Assembly (NCBI RefSeq): GCF_900112415.1
Contig: NZ_FOLV01000036.1
Span: 1-37,317 of the forward strand
Reading direction: 5' to 3'
Origin: Bacillus sp. 491mf
GTDB taxonomy: Bacteria; Bacillota; Bacilli; Bacillales; Bacillaceae_G
Length of the DNA: 37,317 nucleotides
Within the stretch, counting starts at the first letter, position 1, and each line of letters begins with the position of its first letter. A program made the position numbers and the translations under genes. The notes beneath the pieces were generated by a model that was not told the DNA's origin, did not search any database, and saw only the letters and a list, made by a program, of their open reading frames with translations. Below, in pieces: positions 16,239 to 24,295 of the stretch.

Positions 16239-16320
16239 TAATTATTACTATCTTTCTAATCTTTATTTAAACTTTTTTATGAAGACCACCAAGCGAAAGC
16301 GCGGTAGAAATCTGTGTCTA

Positions 16321-16707
16321 TTATCTTGACATAGTATCATAATTATCAGCATTAGGATCATAGTCGAGTAGTACGTTATTAAGTTTATGATTGACATTAT
16401 TTATTCTGGTCAAAAGATTCTCAACCTCTTCAGATAACAATTCCTTCTCTAATTCCTTCCTATCAATGCTTCCTAGCTCTTTTTTTATGGCATCAACCAC
16501 ACCCACAAAAACTTTTGGATGTGTCACTATTATCTCTCCCATGGCTAAGTGTACTAATACATTTTCTGTTTTACCCTCATTACAGACGGTTTCGAATTCA
16601 TAAAATGTTCTTGCAGTAGCATATTTATATCCTCTGTCTTTATTTAACATATTATCATACATTTCTTTGACAGCCTCAGTTAATTCATTATATTCCCAAT
16701 CTTCCAT
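16321..16707 (-). CDS. Imm3 family immunity protein
   Basis: 128 aa, ATG 16707 with AGGAGAAAG upstream. Matches Imm3: W-E-Y-N-E-L at the start, EMYDNMLNKDRGYKYATAR (about 15-33), HLAMGEIIVTHPKVFVGVVDAI (about 53-74) and a charged C-terminal helix. It directly follows and overlaps the end of a deaminase-type toxin remnant, so that is the probable target. Paralogue at 19212 (about 45% identical by eye). Confidence 0.75.
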   Translation of the reverse strand: MEDWEYNELTEAVKEMYDNMLNKDRGYKYATARTFYEFETVCNEGKTENVLVHLAMGEIIVTHPKVFVGVVDAIKKELGSIDRKELEKELLSEEVENLLTRINNVNHKLNNVLLDYDPNADNYDTMSR

Positions 16708-17285
16708 TTATCTTTCTCCTATAGGCTATGACTTTAATCCCGTTATTATGGATAACCTCTAATTCTATATTTTTAGCAAATTCAGCTATTACCCTACTAC
16801 AACTATCGCAAGTATCTAGTTCTGTAAATAACTTTATTTTATCTTTTGCCTCAGTATTATTTCCAAGTCTGTGAGTACTCAATATCAGAATCTCTTGGGT
16901 ACTCAATTCCATTCTTATCTGCTGCTTTTAAAGCCTTAAAAGTTGGATTATTAGGCTTTAATAAAATATCCGCTACCCTTTCCTCTAACACACCATTTAG
17001 TTCATTTATGCTACTTTGAGCAAAAAACCCTGATTTATCAATACCATTAACATCCACTTCTGCTAGAGCAAAGTTTTCAGACTTTTCATATCCACTAGTC
17101 AATTTCCTCCTTAGCTCTTTCACTCTATCAATGATATGAGCTTCTGCTACTGAATCTATTTTTCTTGTTGGATATACTTTATCCGTACCCTTACCAAGTA
17201 GATTTACAAATTCGATATTTTTAGTGAGAGACTTCCATGTATGTACGATAGAAATAACCTTCAAGATTATTGTTTCTATTTGCAT
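16688..17285 (-). pseudogene. deaminase-fold toxin, frameshifted remnant
   Basis: Two overlapping frames make one toxin. The first (to 16857) contains FALAEVDVNGIDKSGFFAQS and FKALKAADKNG then YPRDSDIEY. The second continues RLGNNTEAKDKIKLFTELD then CDSCSRVIAEF and a final IHNNG. The A-E-V and C-x-x-C motifs with this spacing are those of polymorphic-toxin deaminases. A short deletion between DIEYS and HRLG breaks the frame at about 16870-16890. The upstream part starts abruptly beside the terminator at 17290. Confidence 0.65.
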
Positions 17286-17289
17286 GAAA

Positions 17290-17327
17290 AAATAGCAGAG
17301 ATTTCCAGAGTTTATCTCTACTATTTT
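17290..17327 (-). terminator. recurrent AGCAGAGAT terminator
   Basis: AATAGCAGAGAT / ATCTCTACTATT hairpin with T-rich ends. The hairpin and flank (TTGCAT.AAAAAA) recur at 22375-22420. Confidence 0.65.
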
Positions 17328-17458
17328 TCGCTATTAACTTCTAAAACAAACCAATTTTCATTCCATATAATCGCACAGATACTATTCAGATAAGATTATC
17401 AAATGAGAGTCTCTTATCTCTGTCATAACTTTTAAAATTATTTTACTCATATCTCAAG
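17328..17458. other. short spacer
   Basis: AT-rich sequence between the hairpin and the stop of the 17459 gene; nothing readable. Confidence 0.5.
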
Positions 17459-17944
17459 TCACTCAAATTCGTCTAAACTATTCAGAGTTTCATCACTTAT
17501 GTCAGAAGGCTCAAATTCCTCCCAATTGTTTAATTCAAACGATGCTCCATCTACATTTACAAAGCCACTTCGCTTATAGAAATAACCACCGCGTTCATAA
17601 AGTTTTATTACTGGCTCAAATAAATCTTTGTTTTCAATAGCGATTTGATTTCCCTCATCTATAAGTGCATTTAGTTCAAGGAAACTTGTAACTATTGCCT
17701 TTTGATAACTATTCTTCACTTCATTAATTAATTCAATTTCTTCTATATTTGCTTGCGGTGATGTGATTGAATTAGAAATACTTATAAAGGGGTAAACACA
17801 TTTACCTGGATACGTTCGGAAAAATATCACCGTTCTCCTTAAATACTCTTTGCACAATTGGACATTCGATTTTCTTTCTATTTCCCCAATACGACTCCAA
17901 TCAATTGCTGAAATTCGCTTAATTGCTTGCTCTAAATTCTCCAA
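17459..17944 (-). CDS. hypothetical immunity protein (LYERGG family)
   Basis: 161 aa from TTG 17944, chosen because GAGGTGAG lies 5 nt upstream and the toxin stop is 13 nt upstream. Pattern: EQAIKRISAIDWSRI at the start, EYLRRTVIFF, and DLFEPVIKLYERGGYFY at about 115-131. The gene at 31551 shares A.I.RI..I.W, FIRRG and DLYEPIIMLYERGG, so the two are one paralogous family whose name I do not know. Both directly follow a toxin end. Cytoplasmic, acidic. Confidence 0.6.
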   Translation of the reverse strand: MENLEQAIKRISAIDWSRIGEIERKSNVQLCKEYLRRTVIFFRTYPGKCVYPFISISNSITSPQANIEEIELINEVKNSYQKAIVTSFLELNALIDEGNQIAIENKDLFEPVIKLYERGGYFYKRSGFVNVDGASFELNNWEEFEPSDISDETLNSLDEFE

Positions 17945-17957
17945 ATATTCTCACCTC

Positions 17958-18350
17958 TTACGTATTTTTCATAATATAATCAAAAGCTCCTGGAAATTCA
18001 CCTGCATTTTGTATATCATCTCTTGTCCATGATTCATGGGAACCACGACTGACCAGTCCCTGTTCTCTTAATAGGAGTTTTATGATACGTAGCAATCCGA
18101 TTTTTATTTCTTTTAACTGTTTTGGAGTAAATATTTCTTTTGGAATTTCTCCCTTCCCTATAGCTTCCTTTAGCATTTGAGTACACGCTTTAAACTGCAT
18201 ATCATCTGGCTTAATATATAAACTTTTATCTAGTCTCATTGTAAGCTTAACATCATACCCTTTAAATATTGGGAATCCTAAAATATCAAACGGACAAACT
18301 ATAATATCAATGGTATTGTCGATGAAATTAATATTATTGAGGATTTGCAA
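17958..18350 (-). pseudogene. toxin C-terminal fragment
   Basis: 130 codons to TAA 17958-17960. Segment IPKEIFTPKQLKEIKIG is like the TKQLKEIKIG region before the LHH tail at 23896. The end reads RGSHESWTRDDIQNAGEFPG, a different tail. The frame stops being toxin-like exactly at the junction with the 370-bp repeat (18347), so the 5' part was cut off there. Presumably the partner of the immunity gene at 17459. Confidence 0.5.
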
Positions 18351-18484
18351 AATTTCTTTACAAGCAACGAATCGAACAAGACATGGGAAAAGCTATCCTC
18401 GAAGTTCGTAAAAACAAATTAAATAATCTACGAATTGCTTATAAAAACAAAGAAACCATTAACTTAAACGAAGATGATGAATAG
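18347..18484 (+). pseudogene. plus-strand gene C-terminal fragment (copy 1)
   Basis: 45 codons ending NLRIAYKNKETINLNEDDE-TAG. The same fragment occurs at 35406-35543 with the same downstream DNA. No start codon; it begins at the toxin junction. Basic helix (FLYKQRIEQDMGKAILEVRK) followed by an acidic end. Family not recognised. Confidence 0.5.
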
Positions 18485-18718
18485 CTCTTGTCATGAAATA
18501 ACATTAAAAAAAGTCAACAGACCACTACGTTCTCCTAACGTTGCTGTTGACTTCTTTTATTGGGCATATATTTTTGTCAGTGCCCGAAGAACCTATAAAA
18601 CAGCTATTACCTTAGTTAGTTCCTCGAACACATACAGCTTAACATGCCCACCGTTTTTGCTTTAAGATTTCATATTGAGTTTCCAAAAGATTCTTTCCCC
18701 TCAGAATCTAGCAAAATA
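18347..18718. repeat. 370-bp repeat, copy 1
   Basis: The block from GCAAAATTTCTTTACAAGC to CCTCAGAATCTAGCAAAATA is repeated at 35406-35783. It contains the C-terminal fragment above, an AGTCAACAG / CTGTTGACT hairpin (18509-18551), TTGGGCAT, and a GTGCCCGAAG..GCTTAACATGCCCACCG segment. A partial copy starts at 12060. Both full copies sit at the cut 5' edge of a toxin fragment. Confidence 0.75.
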
Positions 18719-18731
18719 ATTAATTCAATTT

Positions 18732-19118
18732 CTATTCTCCCAAGAGCATGTTGACTCTTAGTGAATATATACCGTCTTTATCAACTTCAAAGTCTCCTTG
18801 TGAAAGAAGATTATCAATTTCCGTTAAGTCTTCATTATATTGAAAATTTTCTTCAGGTGATAGATTTTCTAAAGATTGTTTTTTAACCCTTTCAATTCTG
18901 GTAAGGATATAATCTGGTATAAATCCATGCTTTAAACTAATAAGAGCTAGATTCAAAAATACAGACGCATATTCCACTTTGTCTTTTTTCATAGGAATAA
19001 CAGATTCTTCAAAAGTAGCATCTACCGATTGCTTAACTGTAAAATTTTGTTCACTTCTAAATTCTTCATAAATTTCCATGGTACATTCTTTAGCTTCCAT
19101 ATAAATTTTCCCATCCAT
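18732..19118 (-). CDS. hypothetical immunity-like protein
   Basis: 128 aa, ATG 19118 with CAGGTGAG upstream. Acidic; patches DGKIYMEAKECTMEIYEEF, VIPMKKDKVEYASVFLNLAL, HGFIPDYILTRIERVK. No family recognised. No toxin tail is readable in the 93-nt gap to the Imm3 gene at 19212, so the two may be a stacked pair of orphan immunity genes. Confidence 0.55.
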   Translation of the reverse strand: MDGKIYMEAKECTMEIYEEFRSEQNFTVKQSVDATFEESVIPMKKDKVEYASVFLNLALISLKHGFIPDYILTRIERVKKQSLENLSPEENFQYNEDLTEIDNLLSQGDFEVDKDGIYSLRVNMLLGE

Positions 19119-19211
19119 TTTCTCACCTGCTTAGTATATATATTCAATTTTATGTTAGATGAGCCTTCGATTTTTATATAATCAGCTCATGTACTCAATC
19201 TCTTATAAATA

Positions 19212-19571
19212 TCACTGTTCTGCTGAGGGATTATAATCAAACTCTGCATTTTTTAATTCTTCTATTACTTTATTTATTCGTCCCGATAAGTCCTTTACTT
19301 CTTCTGATGTTAATTCATCTTCTGCTTCTTGTGGATTAAACAAACTTAAACTCTTTGTTATACCTTCAACATAACCAACGAAAACTTTATCATAAGTAAT
19401 TAAAATCTCTCCTATAGCAACATCAACGATAATATCCTCTATTTCACCTAAATTATTGAAATAGTCTACTATTCTTGCTATTGCATGTCTATGCCCTCTA
19501 TTTTGAGATAAAAACTCTTTATATACCTCTTGAATTGTTTCAAACAACTCGTTGTATGTCCAATCTTCCAT
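19212..19571 (-). CDS. Imm3 family immunity protein
   Basis: 119 aa. ATG 19571 is preferred because GGAGAG lies 7 nt upstream; an in-frame start at 19586 adds MERFL. Imm3 pattern: EDWTYNELFETIQEVYKEF, NRGHRHAIARIVDYF, VAIGEILITYDKVFVGYVE. Paralogue of 16321, but with no deaminase toxin left next to it: the upstream 19587-19833 stretch contains nothing I can read except AT-rich spacer. Confidence 0.75.
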   Translation of the reverse strand: MEDWTYNELFETIQEVYKEFLSQNRGHRHAIARIVDYFNNLGEIEDIIVDVAIGEILITYDKVFVGYVEGITKSLSLFNPQEAEDELTSEEVKDLSGRINKVIEELKNAEFDYNPSAEQ

Positions 19572-19833
19572 TAAAAATCTCTCCATTACTCATTAATTTA
19601 GTTTTAATCTTTTCATTATTACGTATTATCTCTAATTGTTATTATTTCCTACAATTTCTTTGCATGGGAAAAAGAGATAATGTTTCTTATTTGAAACACT
19701 ACCTCTTTTCGTTGTCATAACATGCATTTGCTTTTATTTACAATTCACCACATTATTTTATCAAACAACACTTTTATGTTGTTACTTTATTATATACTGC
19801 ATTCAATATTACAAAACTACTTATGCATATATT

Positions 19834-20166
19834 TTAATTCCATCCTTTAATACCTAATTTGGGGTTAATCATCTTATCTGCATCATGTTCTTCAATAAAA
19901 AAATAAATTAAATCTACAAAAAGTCTTAAGTCTTTCCTGTCTACAATATAGTACCACTCTTGCATATGATCTCCACCTATACAATACTTAAGTCCTCTTT
20001 CAGAAACTTCATCATCAAATCCCCACATTCCCATTGGCGTGATAATGTTATATCCATTATAATTCAACCAAATATTTACTTTATCTTCATTTACTTTTAT
20101 CTTCAATTGACACTTATCACTGGTATACCATAAAAAATCTTTTTTATCTTCTATTTTCCAAATCAT
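19834..20166 (-). CDS. immunity protein for metallopeptidase toxin (unknown family)
   Basis: 110 aa from ATG 20166, one nucleotide after the toxin stop (TAA-A-ATG) and behind GGGGGAAG, so translation is coupled. A longer in-frame reading from 20211 overlaps the toxin and is not used. Beta-rich protein with WKIEDKKDFLWYTSDKCQLKI, GYNIITPMGMWGFDDEV and EWYYIVDRKDLRLFVDLIYF. No family recognised; the partner is inferred from the immediate neighbour. Confidence 0.6.
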   Translation of the reverse strand: MIWKIEDKKDFLWYTSDKCQLKIKVNEDKVNIWLNYNGYNIITPMGMWGFDDEVSERGLKYCIGGDHMQEWYYIVDRKDLRLFVDLIYFFIEEHDADKMINPKLGIKGWN

Positions 20167-20167
20167 T

Positions 20168-20706
20168 TTAACTTCCCCCATGATATATATTATATAATCC
20201 AACACAAGCATCCATACCTGGGTTACTACTTACAGATGCATTAACAACTCCCTCTAATGAACCATATTTTTCAAAAAGGGACTCTGGTGTTGGACCTTCT
20301 GCATTATTATAAGTTTGTAAATTACTCTTTCTTACTAATTCATATCCCTCCATATCATCTTTTTCAATATAGCTATTTAACCTATTTGAATTACGTTCAT
20401 TAACCATCTTTCTTGCAATATCCTCTGTAGAATATCCCTGACTATAAAGATTATTCAACATTTTCTCATTATAAACGCACTCTTCTCTTACTGATCTTGA
20501 TTGTTTCAAATAATTTTCTTGTCCAAGTTCTCTAAATTGTTTAACATGGTAGGATTCATGAAGGGCACTTAAAAGTGATTCGTCAGGTCTCAAGACCATT
20601 TGTCCAGTATAGGTATTAAAGTCCCCCGCAACATTTCTAGTGAGAATCCCCCCTTTTTGTCAAGAAGAACTTTCATACCGATTTCATTCATGTCTTTCTT
20701 AAATTT
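20168..20706 (-). pseudogene. zincin-type metallopeptidase toxin with G-run frameshift
   Basis: The upstream frame FKKDMNEIGMKVLLDKKGG ends at a run of six G (20648-20653). In the next frame the toxin continues LTRNVAGDFNTYTGQMVL, RPDESLLSALHESYHVKQF (HExxH) and GQENYLKQSRSVREE. It ends with an alternative tail (NAEGPTPESLFEKYGSLEG ... GLYNIYHGGS-stop). One extra G would restore one frame. 5' part absent. The HESYH region is near-identical to 10792-11160, but the C-terminal ends differ. Confidence 0.65.
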
Positions 20707-20715
20707 TTAGAATAG

Positions 20716-20757
20716 AAAAGAGTCAATGCTTCTTTCATTAGAAACATTGACTCTTTT
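20716..20757 (-). terminator. rho-independent terminator
   Basis: Perfect 13-bp stem AAAAGAGTCAATG / CATTGACTCTTTT around a 16-nt loop. It lies where the toxin remnant breaks off. The stretch 20758-21041 between it and the next gene is AT-rich and shows nothing readable. Confidence 0.7.
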
Positions 20758-21041
20758 CATTGTTATGATATATATTTGGCTTTCTTTTTGACTACAATTC
20801 CCTTTTAGGAGAAAAAGGGGTTCAGAGACAAGGAACTCTAAAACTATTTTTTAGTTTCATCAATTTCAAATCACTTTTCAATTTTATCTCCCACTCTGCT
20901 GCCCTACTCACTGCTTAATTACAATTATCCAGTAACTTAAATTTAAACGCTCATTCTATATTACTTAATTTTTTATATTTTCTACTATTATGCAGTTACA
21001 CATATCTTAGCATCCTATTTTATCAAAATCTATACTAGAAA

Positions 21042-21467
21042 TTAATCCCTTTTACTCATTGCCTCAACGAATTTACTAATTGTTTCATTATCCTTTAACA
21101 AACTACTAATATACAACAAAACGTCAAATTCCTCTTCGTCAATATCATAATACATCATCCCTGAGTCAACAACTGGTTCATATTGAATTTCACATACCTT
21201 TTGATTCGAACTTAATATAATAAATAATCTATCAGTTTTAGTAATGTATTTATTACTACAATTGATATTATTTTTATTCAGCTCATATGATTTTGCATTT
21301 ATTACAAAAAATAACTTTTTATTATAAATATATAAACCATATAATATATTATTATCAGTTATCCCTCCAACTCCATTTATCATACTATTAATGTTCTCTA
21401 TTTTGTACTCGTTATCATGCAATACTATTTTTGAGTTTATATCAAAATAATTTCTTAAAATAATCAC
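21042..21467 (-). CDS. immunity-like protein (MIIL.NY family)
   Basis: 141 aa from GTG 21467, 9 nt after GGAGG and one nucleotide after the toxin-tail stop. Beta-rich: INGVGGITDNNILYGLYI, KLFFVINAKSYELN, CEIQYEPVVDSGMMYYD, then EEEFDVLLYISSLLKDNETI. Paralogue of 29318 (MIILNNY, QGVGGFSEDGQLIGIYV, EDEFDYLLYLSNLM). No family name known. Confidence 0.6.
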   Translation of the reverse strand: MIILRNYFDINSKIVLHDNEYKIENINSMINGVGGITDNNILYGLYIYNKKLFFVINAKSYELNKNNINCSNKYITKTDRLFIILSSNQKVCEIQYEPVVDSGMMYYDIDEEEFDVLLYISSLLKDNETISKFVEAMSKRD

Positions 21468-21468
21468 A

Positions 21469-21534
21469 CTATATATCCTCCTTTTTCATGGAACCACTTA
21501 TAACTGCATCCCATACTTCATCATCATTTTCCCC
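21469..21534 (-). pseudogene. toxin tail remnant
   Basis: The frame GENDDEVWDAVISGSMKKED and stop TAG aligns with ESDEQIWKIIIEKSMQKDD at the end of the toxin fragment 29777-29992. Only 21 codons survive here. Confidence 0.5.
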
Positions 21535-21578
21535 TTAATACAATTTTTTGCTGTAATTGATTTTTATAGTTTGCAGGA

Positions 21579-21613
21579 AAAAAGCACTTCTAAATTTATT
21601 CAGAAGTGCTTTT
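21579..21613 (-). terminator. rho-independent terminator (duplicated)
   Basis: AAAAGCACTTCT / AGAAGTGCTTTT stem. Same sequence at 30043-30078 as part of a larger duplication. Confidence 0.75.
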
Positions 21614-21621
21614 ACTATTAC

Positions 21622-22008
21622 TTATTTAATATTATATTTCTCTTTAATTTTCATCAACAACTCTTCAGCAATCGCTTTCTTTTCAGGATTTTTTCCTATG
21701 TAAAATTCACATGCAGCACTTAAATATTGATACAATTGATCATAATTCACAATATCGTAGTCATCATCACCATCGCCAGAATAAAATAAAACCTTATTTT
21801 GTCCAAAATACTCCTCATCATCTTGTTCATATTCATCTGAATAAATTACTCCATTATATTCCCGACGCTCTCCCTCTTTACCTTTAAAATCTTCTAAGTG
21901 TTGTAGAAAGTTACGCCCATTTACATATATATTCAAAACATCAATAACTGCCTCTTTATTCAAATTTCTCTGTTTCATTATCTCAATAAATCCCTCATAT
22001 ACGCTCAT
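21622..22008 (-). CDS. CdiI-like immunity protein
   Basis: 128 aa, ATG 22008, one nucleotide after the toxin-tail TAA, with GGGTGG upstream. Paralogue of 7595 and 30087: LNKEAVIDVLNIYVNGRNF, GVIYSDEYEQDDEEYFGQNK, QLYQYLSAACEFYIGKNPEK, LLMKIKEKYNIK. The last 25 residues and downstream DNA are almost identical to 30087, the rest less so. Likely neutralises a CDI-type RNase toxin whose tail precedes it. Confidence 0.65.
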   Translation of the reverse strand: MSVYEGFIEIMKQRNLNKEAVIDVLNIYVNGRNFLQHLEDFKGKEGERREYNGVIYSDEYEQDDEEYFGQNKVLFYSGDGDDDYDIVNYDQLYQYLSAACEFYIGKNPEKKAIAEELLMKIKEKYNIK

Positions 22009-22009
22009 A

Positions 22010-22099
22010 TTAATCCACCCAATCTAATACTGGATGAACATTCTCTATCTCTCCAGTTTCTGAATTCATAATACCTTCAAATTTTAAGTTTTTTCCATT
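22010..22099 (-). pseudogene. CDI-type toxin tail remnant
   Basis: 29 codons: NGKNLKFEGIMNSETGEIEN then VHPVLDWVD and TAA 22010-22012. The E-N-V-H-P-V-L ending resembles tails of CDI-type toxins preceding CdiI-like genes. No catalytic region is left. Confidence 0.5.
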
Positions 22100-22223
22100 T
22101 TAACAAAAAAGCGACTGAACTTATCTTGAAATTTAAACCTTTGATTATTGAGGAAGTTGAAATGAATCATACCATTAGTTGAACATTACAGGAAAGTGCT
22201 CATCTTGATGGTGACGAATAGGC

Positions 22224-22268
22224 AAAAGAGAATCTGTAAGACTTTACTCCTTTTCAGATTCTCTTTTT
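22224..22268. terminator. bidirectional terminator
   Basis: AAAAGAGAATCTG / CAGATTCTCTTTTT, T5 on the plus strand and T4 on the minus strand. A short plus-strand decayed end (AHLDGDE-stop) precedes it at about 22190-22220. Confidence 0.65.
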
Positions 22269-22280
22269 CTTGAGATTTTA

Positions 22281-22378
22281 CTACTTTCTATATTTTTCAG
22301 CAGCGTTCATTAGATTGTTATCTAGTTCACTACTTAAGTTTAATTTAATGCCTTCAAGATTAATTTTTCCATTTGCAT
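22281..22378 (-). pseudogene. C-terminal protein remnant
   Basis: 31 codons, NGKINLEGIKLNLSSELDNN then LMNAAEKYRK-stop. The DNA at its start matches the edge of the deaminase remnant at about 17270-17285. Function unknown. Confidence 0.35.
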
Positions 22379-22488
22379 AAAAAAACAGCAGAGATTTCTA
22401 GTATCTATCTCTGCTATCTTTGTTATTACCTCCAAAAAAAATCAATCTTTTATACTCTGTTATGTGTATTCCTAAAAAATAGTAATAT

Positions 22489-23355
22489 TTAAATTGCAAC
22501 ATCTTGGTATCCTATCCTAGCTACTTCTTCATTTATTAGACGAATGCCTATCCCATTTTCTATGTCCCATGTACAGTCAAATGTTAGTCCAATATATCTG
22601 CCTTCAAAACGTCTAGCAGAGGGGACATAAATTCCCACTAGCCTAATTCTTTCAAGAAGCTGATCAATCGTTTCAATTAAAGGGTAATTTTCATTATATG
22701 AAACATTATATCCAAGCTCAGGTCGTTTTTGTTTGTAATAATCTAAAATTGGTTGCAAAATACTTTGTTGAAGATGTCCCCAATTTTGTATTAAAGAATT
22801 ATACGAAGCATACTGTTTTTCACTAAATTCACCATCTTCTTCACCATCTATCATCAAAGCAATATCAGCTTCTTTTCCGCAAAACTCAATGGTAGTATCT
22901 CTACTCCAGACATAATCATATTCAAGCTCACCAAAAACTCCATCATTTATTTTCATTTTGAAATCCGCCCTGTCAACAAATGTTATTAATGTTTCATCAT
23001 CTACACTTTCCACTATTTGGGGTGGGTAGTTGTGATCTTCTTTTCTGTAAGCTTGCCAGGTTGTATATGCAATAGCATATAAAGCAGTATACCAAGCATA
23101 TATTTCTTTCGTATTTTTCGCCCTGTCGGCAAATTCCATTATATCCTCATAATCTTCACTATCTATGTAATTACATAAATCATTTGCTTCTATATTTCCT
23201 CCTTCAAGCCAGTTCCAACAGTTATCTAACGCTTCTCTACCAATTTTATATTCATTATAATTATCACTTATATTAAGCAATTCAAACATTTTTTCGGCTA
23301 CTGTTAATCCTATTGCAACTTTTGCGTTATTAGTAACATTGTCTACAAAGTTTAT
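22489..23355 (-). CDS. Imm6-DUF6985 fused immunity protein, ATA at start position
   Basis: The ATG-initiated frame is 22489-23289 (266 aa), but the Imm6-like domain clearly begins upstream: codons from 23355 read NFVDNVTNNAKVAIGLTVAE in frame, and AAGGAGGAG stands 8 nt before codon ATA at 23353-23355. No other start fits. Imm6 features: GREALDNCWNWLEGGNI, YIDSEDYEDIMEFAD, YTTWQAYRKEDHNYPPQIVE. From about residue 133 (full frame) a complete DUF6985 domain follows (MKINDGVFGELEYDY ... FDCTWDIENGIG ... IGYQDVAI), joined through what was the spacer of the separate gene. Either AUA is used as a weak start, or internal ATGs make shorter products. Confidence 0.7.
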   Translation of the reverse strand: MNFVDNVTNNAKVAIGLTVAEKMFELLNISDNYNEYKIGREALDNCWNWLEGGNIEANDLCNYIDSEDYEDIMEFADRAKNTKEIYAWYTALYAIAYTTWQAYRKEDHNYPPQIVESVDDETLITFVDRADFKMKINDGVFGELEYDYVWSRDTTIEFCGKEADIALMIDGEEDGEFSEKQYASYNSLIQNWGHLQQSILQPILDYYKQKRPELGYNVSYNENYPLIETIDQLLERIRLVGIYVPSARRFEGRYIGLTFDCTWDIENGIGIRLINEEVARIGYQDVAI

Positions 23356-23407
23356 AAGAAAAACTCCTCCTTGTTCATTTTTGGGTTTTTCTTATTTTAA
23401 CTATCTA

Positions 23408-23917
23408 TTAATCATGTAATTTGTTTAAAAACTCAGTGAAGCTACTTGCTACATAAAATACATTCTCTCTTGCTACTTCCTCTGCTTCTTCTGCTGTAAT
23501 CCCTTCGCTTTCCATTAGCGCTTCTTTTTCCCACGCATCTTCATGTTCCCAAAAGACAACTATGGGATCTTCTTCATGATTTTTATAATCAAAGCAAATT
23601 AAATTTCCTGCCGGGTCATTCGCAAATGGAATAATTCCTTCTGGAAGAGTTTCTTTACGAGAATCATAAGCATCATATATATTTTCACTACTACTTTTAT
23701 CAAAACTATACAGACAACCAAACATCCGTTCATTCCCTTGAACATCGAATTCTGAAGGTGAAACAATTGCTCCACCATTTATTTTTACACATTCTATATA
23801 CTCATCTGGAAATTCTATTCCCAACTTAGCACCAAAATTTTTAATCTCACTTTCTTCAACTCTCGAATCAGCAAATTCCCACTTTAAATCTTTTTTCACC
23901 TTAAACCATCTCCCCAT
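23408..23917 (-). CDS. SMI1/KNR4 family (SUKH-1) immunity protein
   Basis: 169 aa, ATG 23917 with AAGGTGG upstream. The start lies inside the last codons of the toxin tail (stop 23896-23898), a 20-nt overlap. SUKH-1 features: VEESEIKNFGAKLGIEFPDEY at about 20-40, INGG, then IPFANDPAGNLICFDYKNH at about 96-114, IVVFWEHED, and SFTEFLNKL at the end. The C-terminal 90 residues are nearly identical to the partial gene at the window end (37065), indicating exchange. Probably cognate to the LHH-type toxin upstream. Confidence 0.85.
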   Translation of the reverse strand: MGRWFKVKKDLKWEFADSRVEESEIKNFGAKLGIEFPDEYIECVKINGGAIVSPSEFDVQGNERMFGCLYSFDKSSSENIYDAYDSRKETLPEGIIPFANDPAGNLICFDYKNHEEDPIVVFWEHEDAWEKEALMESEGITAEEAEEVARENVFYVASSFTEFLNKLHD

Positions 23918-24053
23918 AATTTATTTCCACCAAGGTGACTAACATTATTATATATATTTTCTATTACCAATTGCATTTTTCCAGGCATTTGATGATGCCA
24001 AGTTAAATCTGATATACGTGGAAATCCTATTTTTATTTCTTTTAACTGTTTTG
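23896..24053 (-). pseudogene. LHH nuclease toxin tail
   Basis: 52 codons: KQLKEIKIGFPRISDLTWHH then QMPGKMQLV and NNVSHLGGNKLWG, ending with TGA 23896-23898 inside the SUKH gene. The WHH and MQLV...HLGG elements are the C-terminal signature of LHH toxins. Unlike 5535, this copy keeps the HH pair, but nothing upstream of KQLKE is open. Confidence 0.7.
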
Positions 24054-24295
24054 TAATGTGCCTATATTTAATCAAATATTAACCATTTATTTAATAAGCA
24101 AAAAACCTTGAAAGGCATGAGCCAATCAAGGTTAGAAACAATGATTCGTAATCTTCAATTTCTTTACCAATTCCAGTAATAAATATCCAGATTCATTTGC
24201 TATTATCTCATACCTTTAAACAGTTAGCGGTTAGTCAGTTTCTGTGTGCTACACGACACTCTCCATCCGCCAAAAGTTGACGGCGGATTGTACAT
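24054..24295. other. spacer with two hairpins
   Basis: AACCTTGA..TCAAGG hairpin at 24104-24135, same type as at 7551 and 9318, and ATCCGCC / GGCGGAT at 24265-24288 just after the gene ending at 24296. No gene. Confidence 0.55.

Noticed and set aside
16057-16603. Serine- and phenylalanine-rich plus-strand ORFs (16057, 16391)
   Set aside because: Typical mirror composition of Glu/Lys-rich minus-strand genes; not coding.
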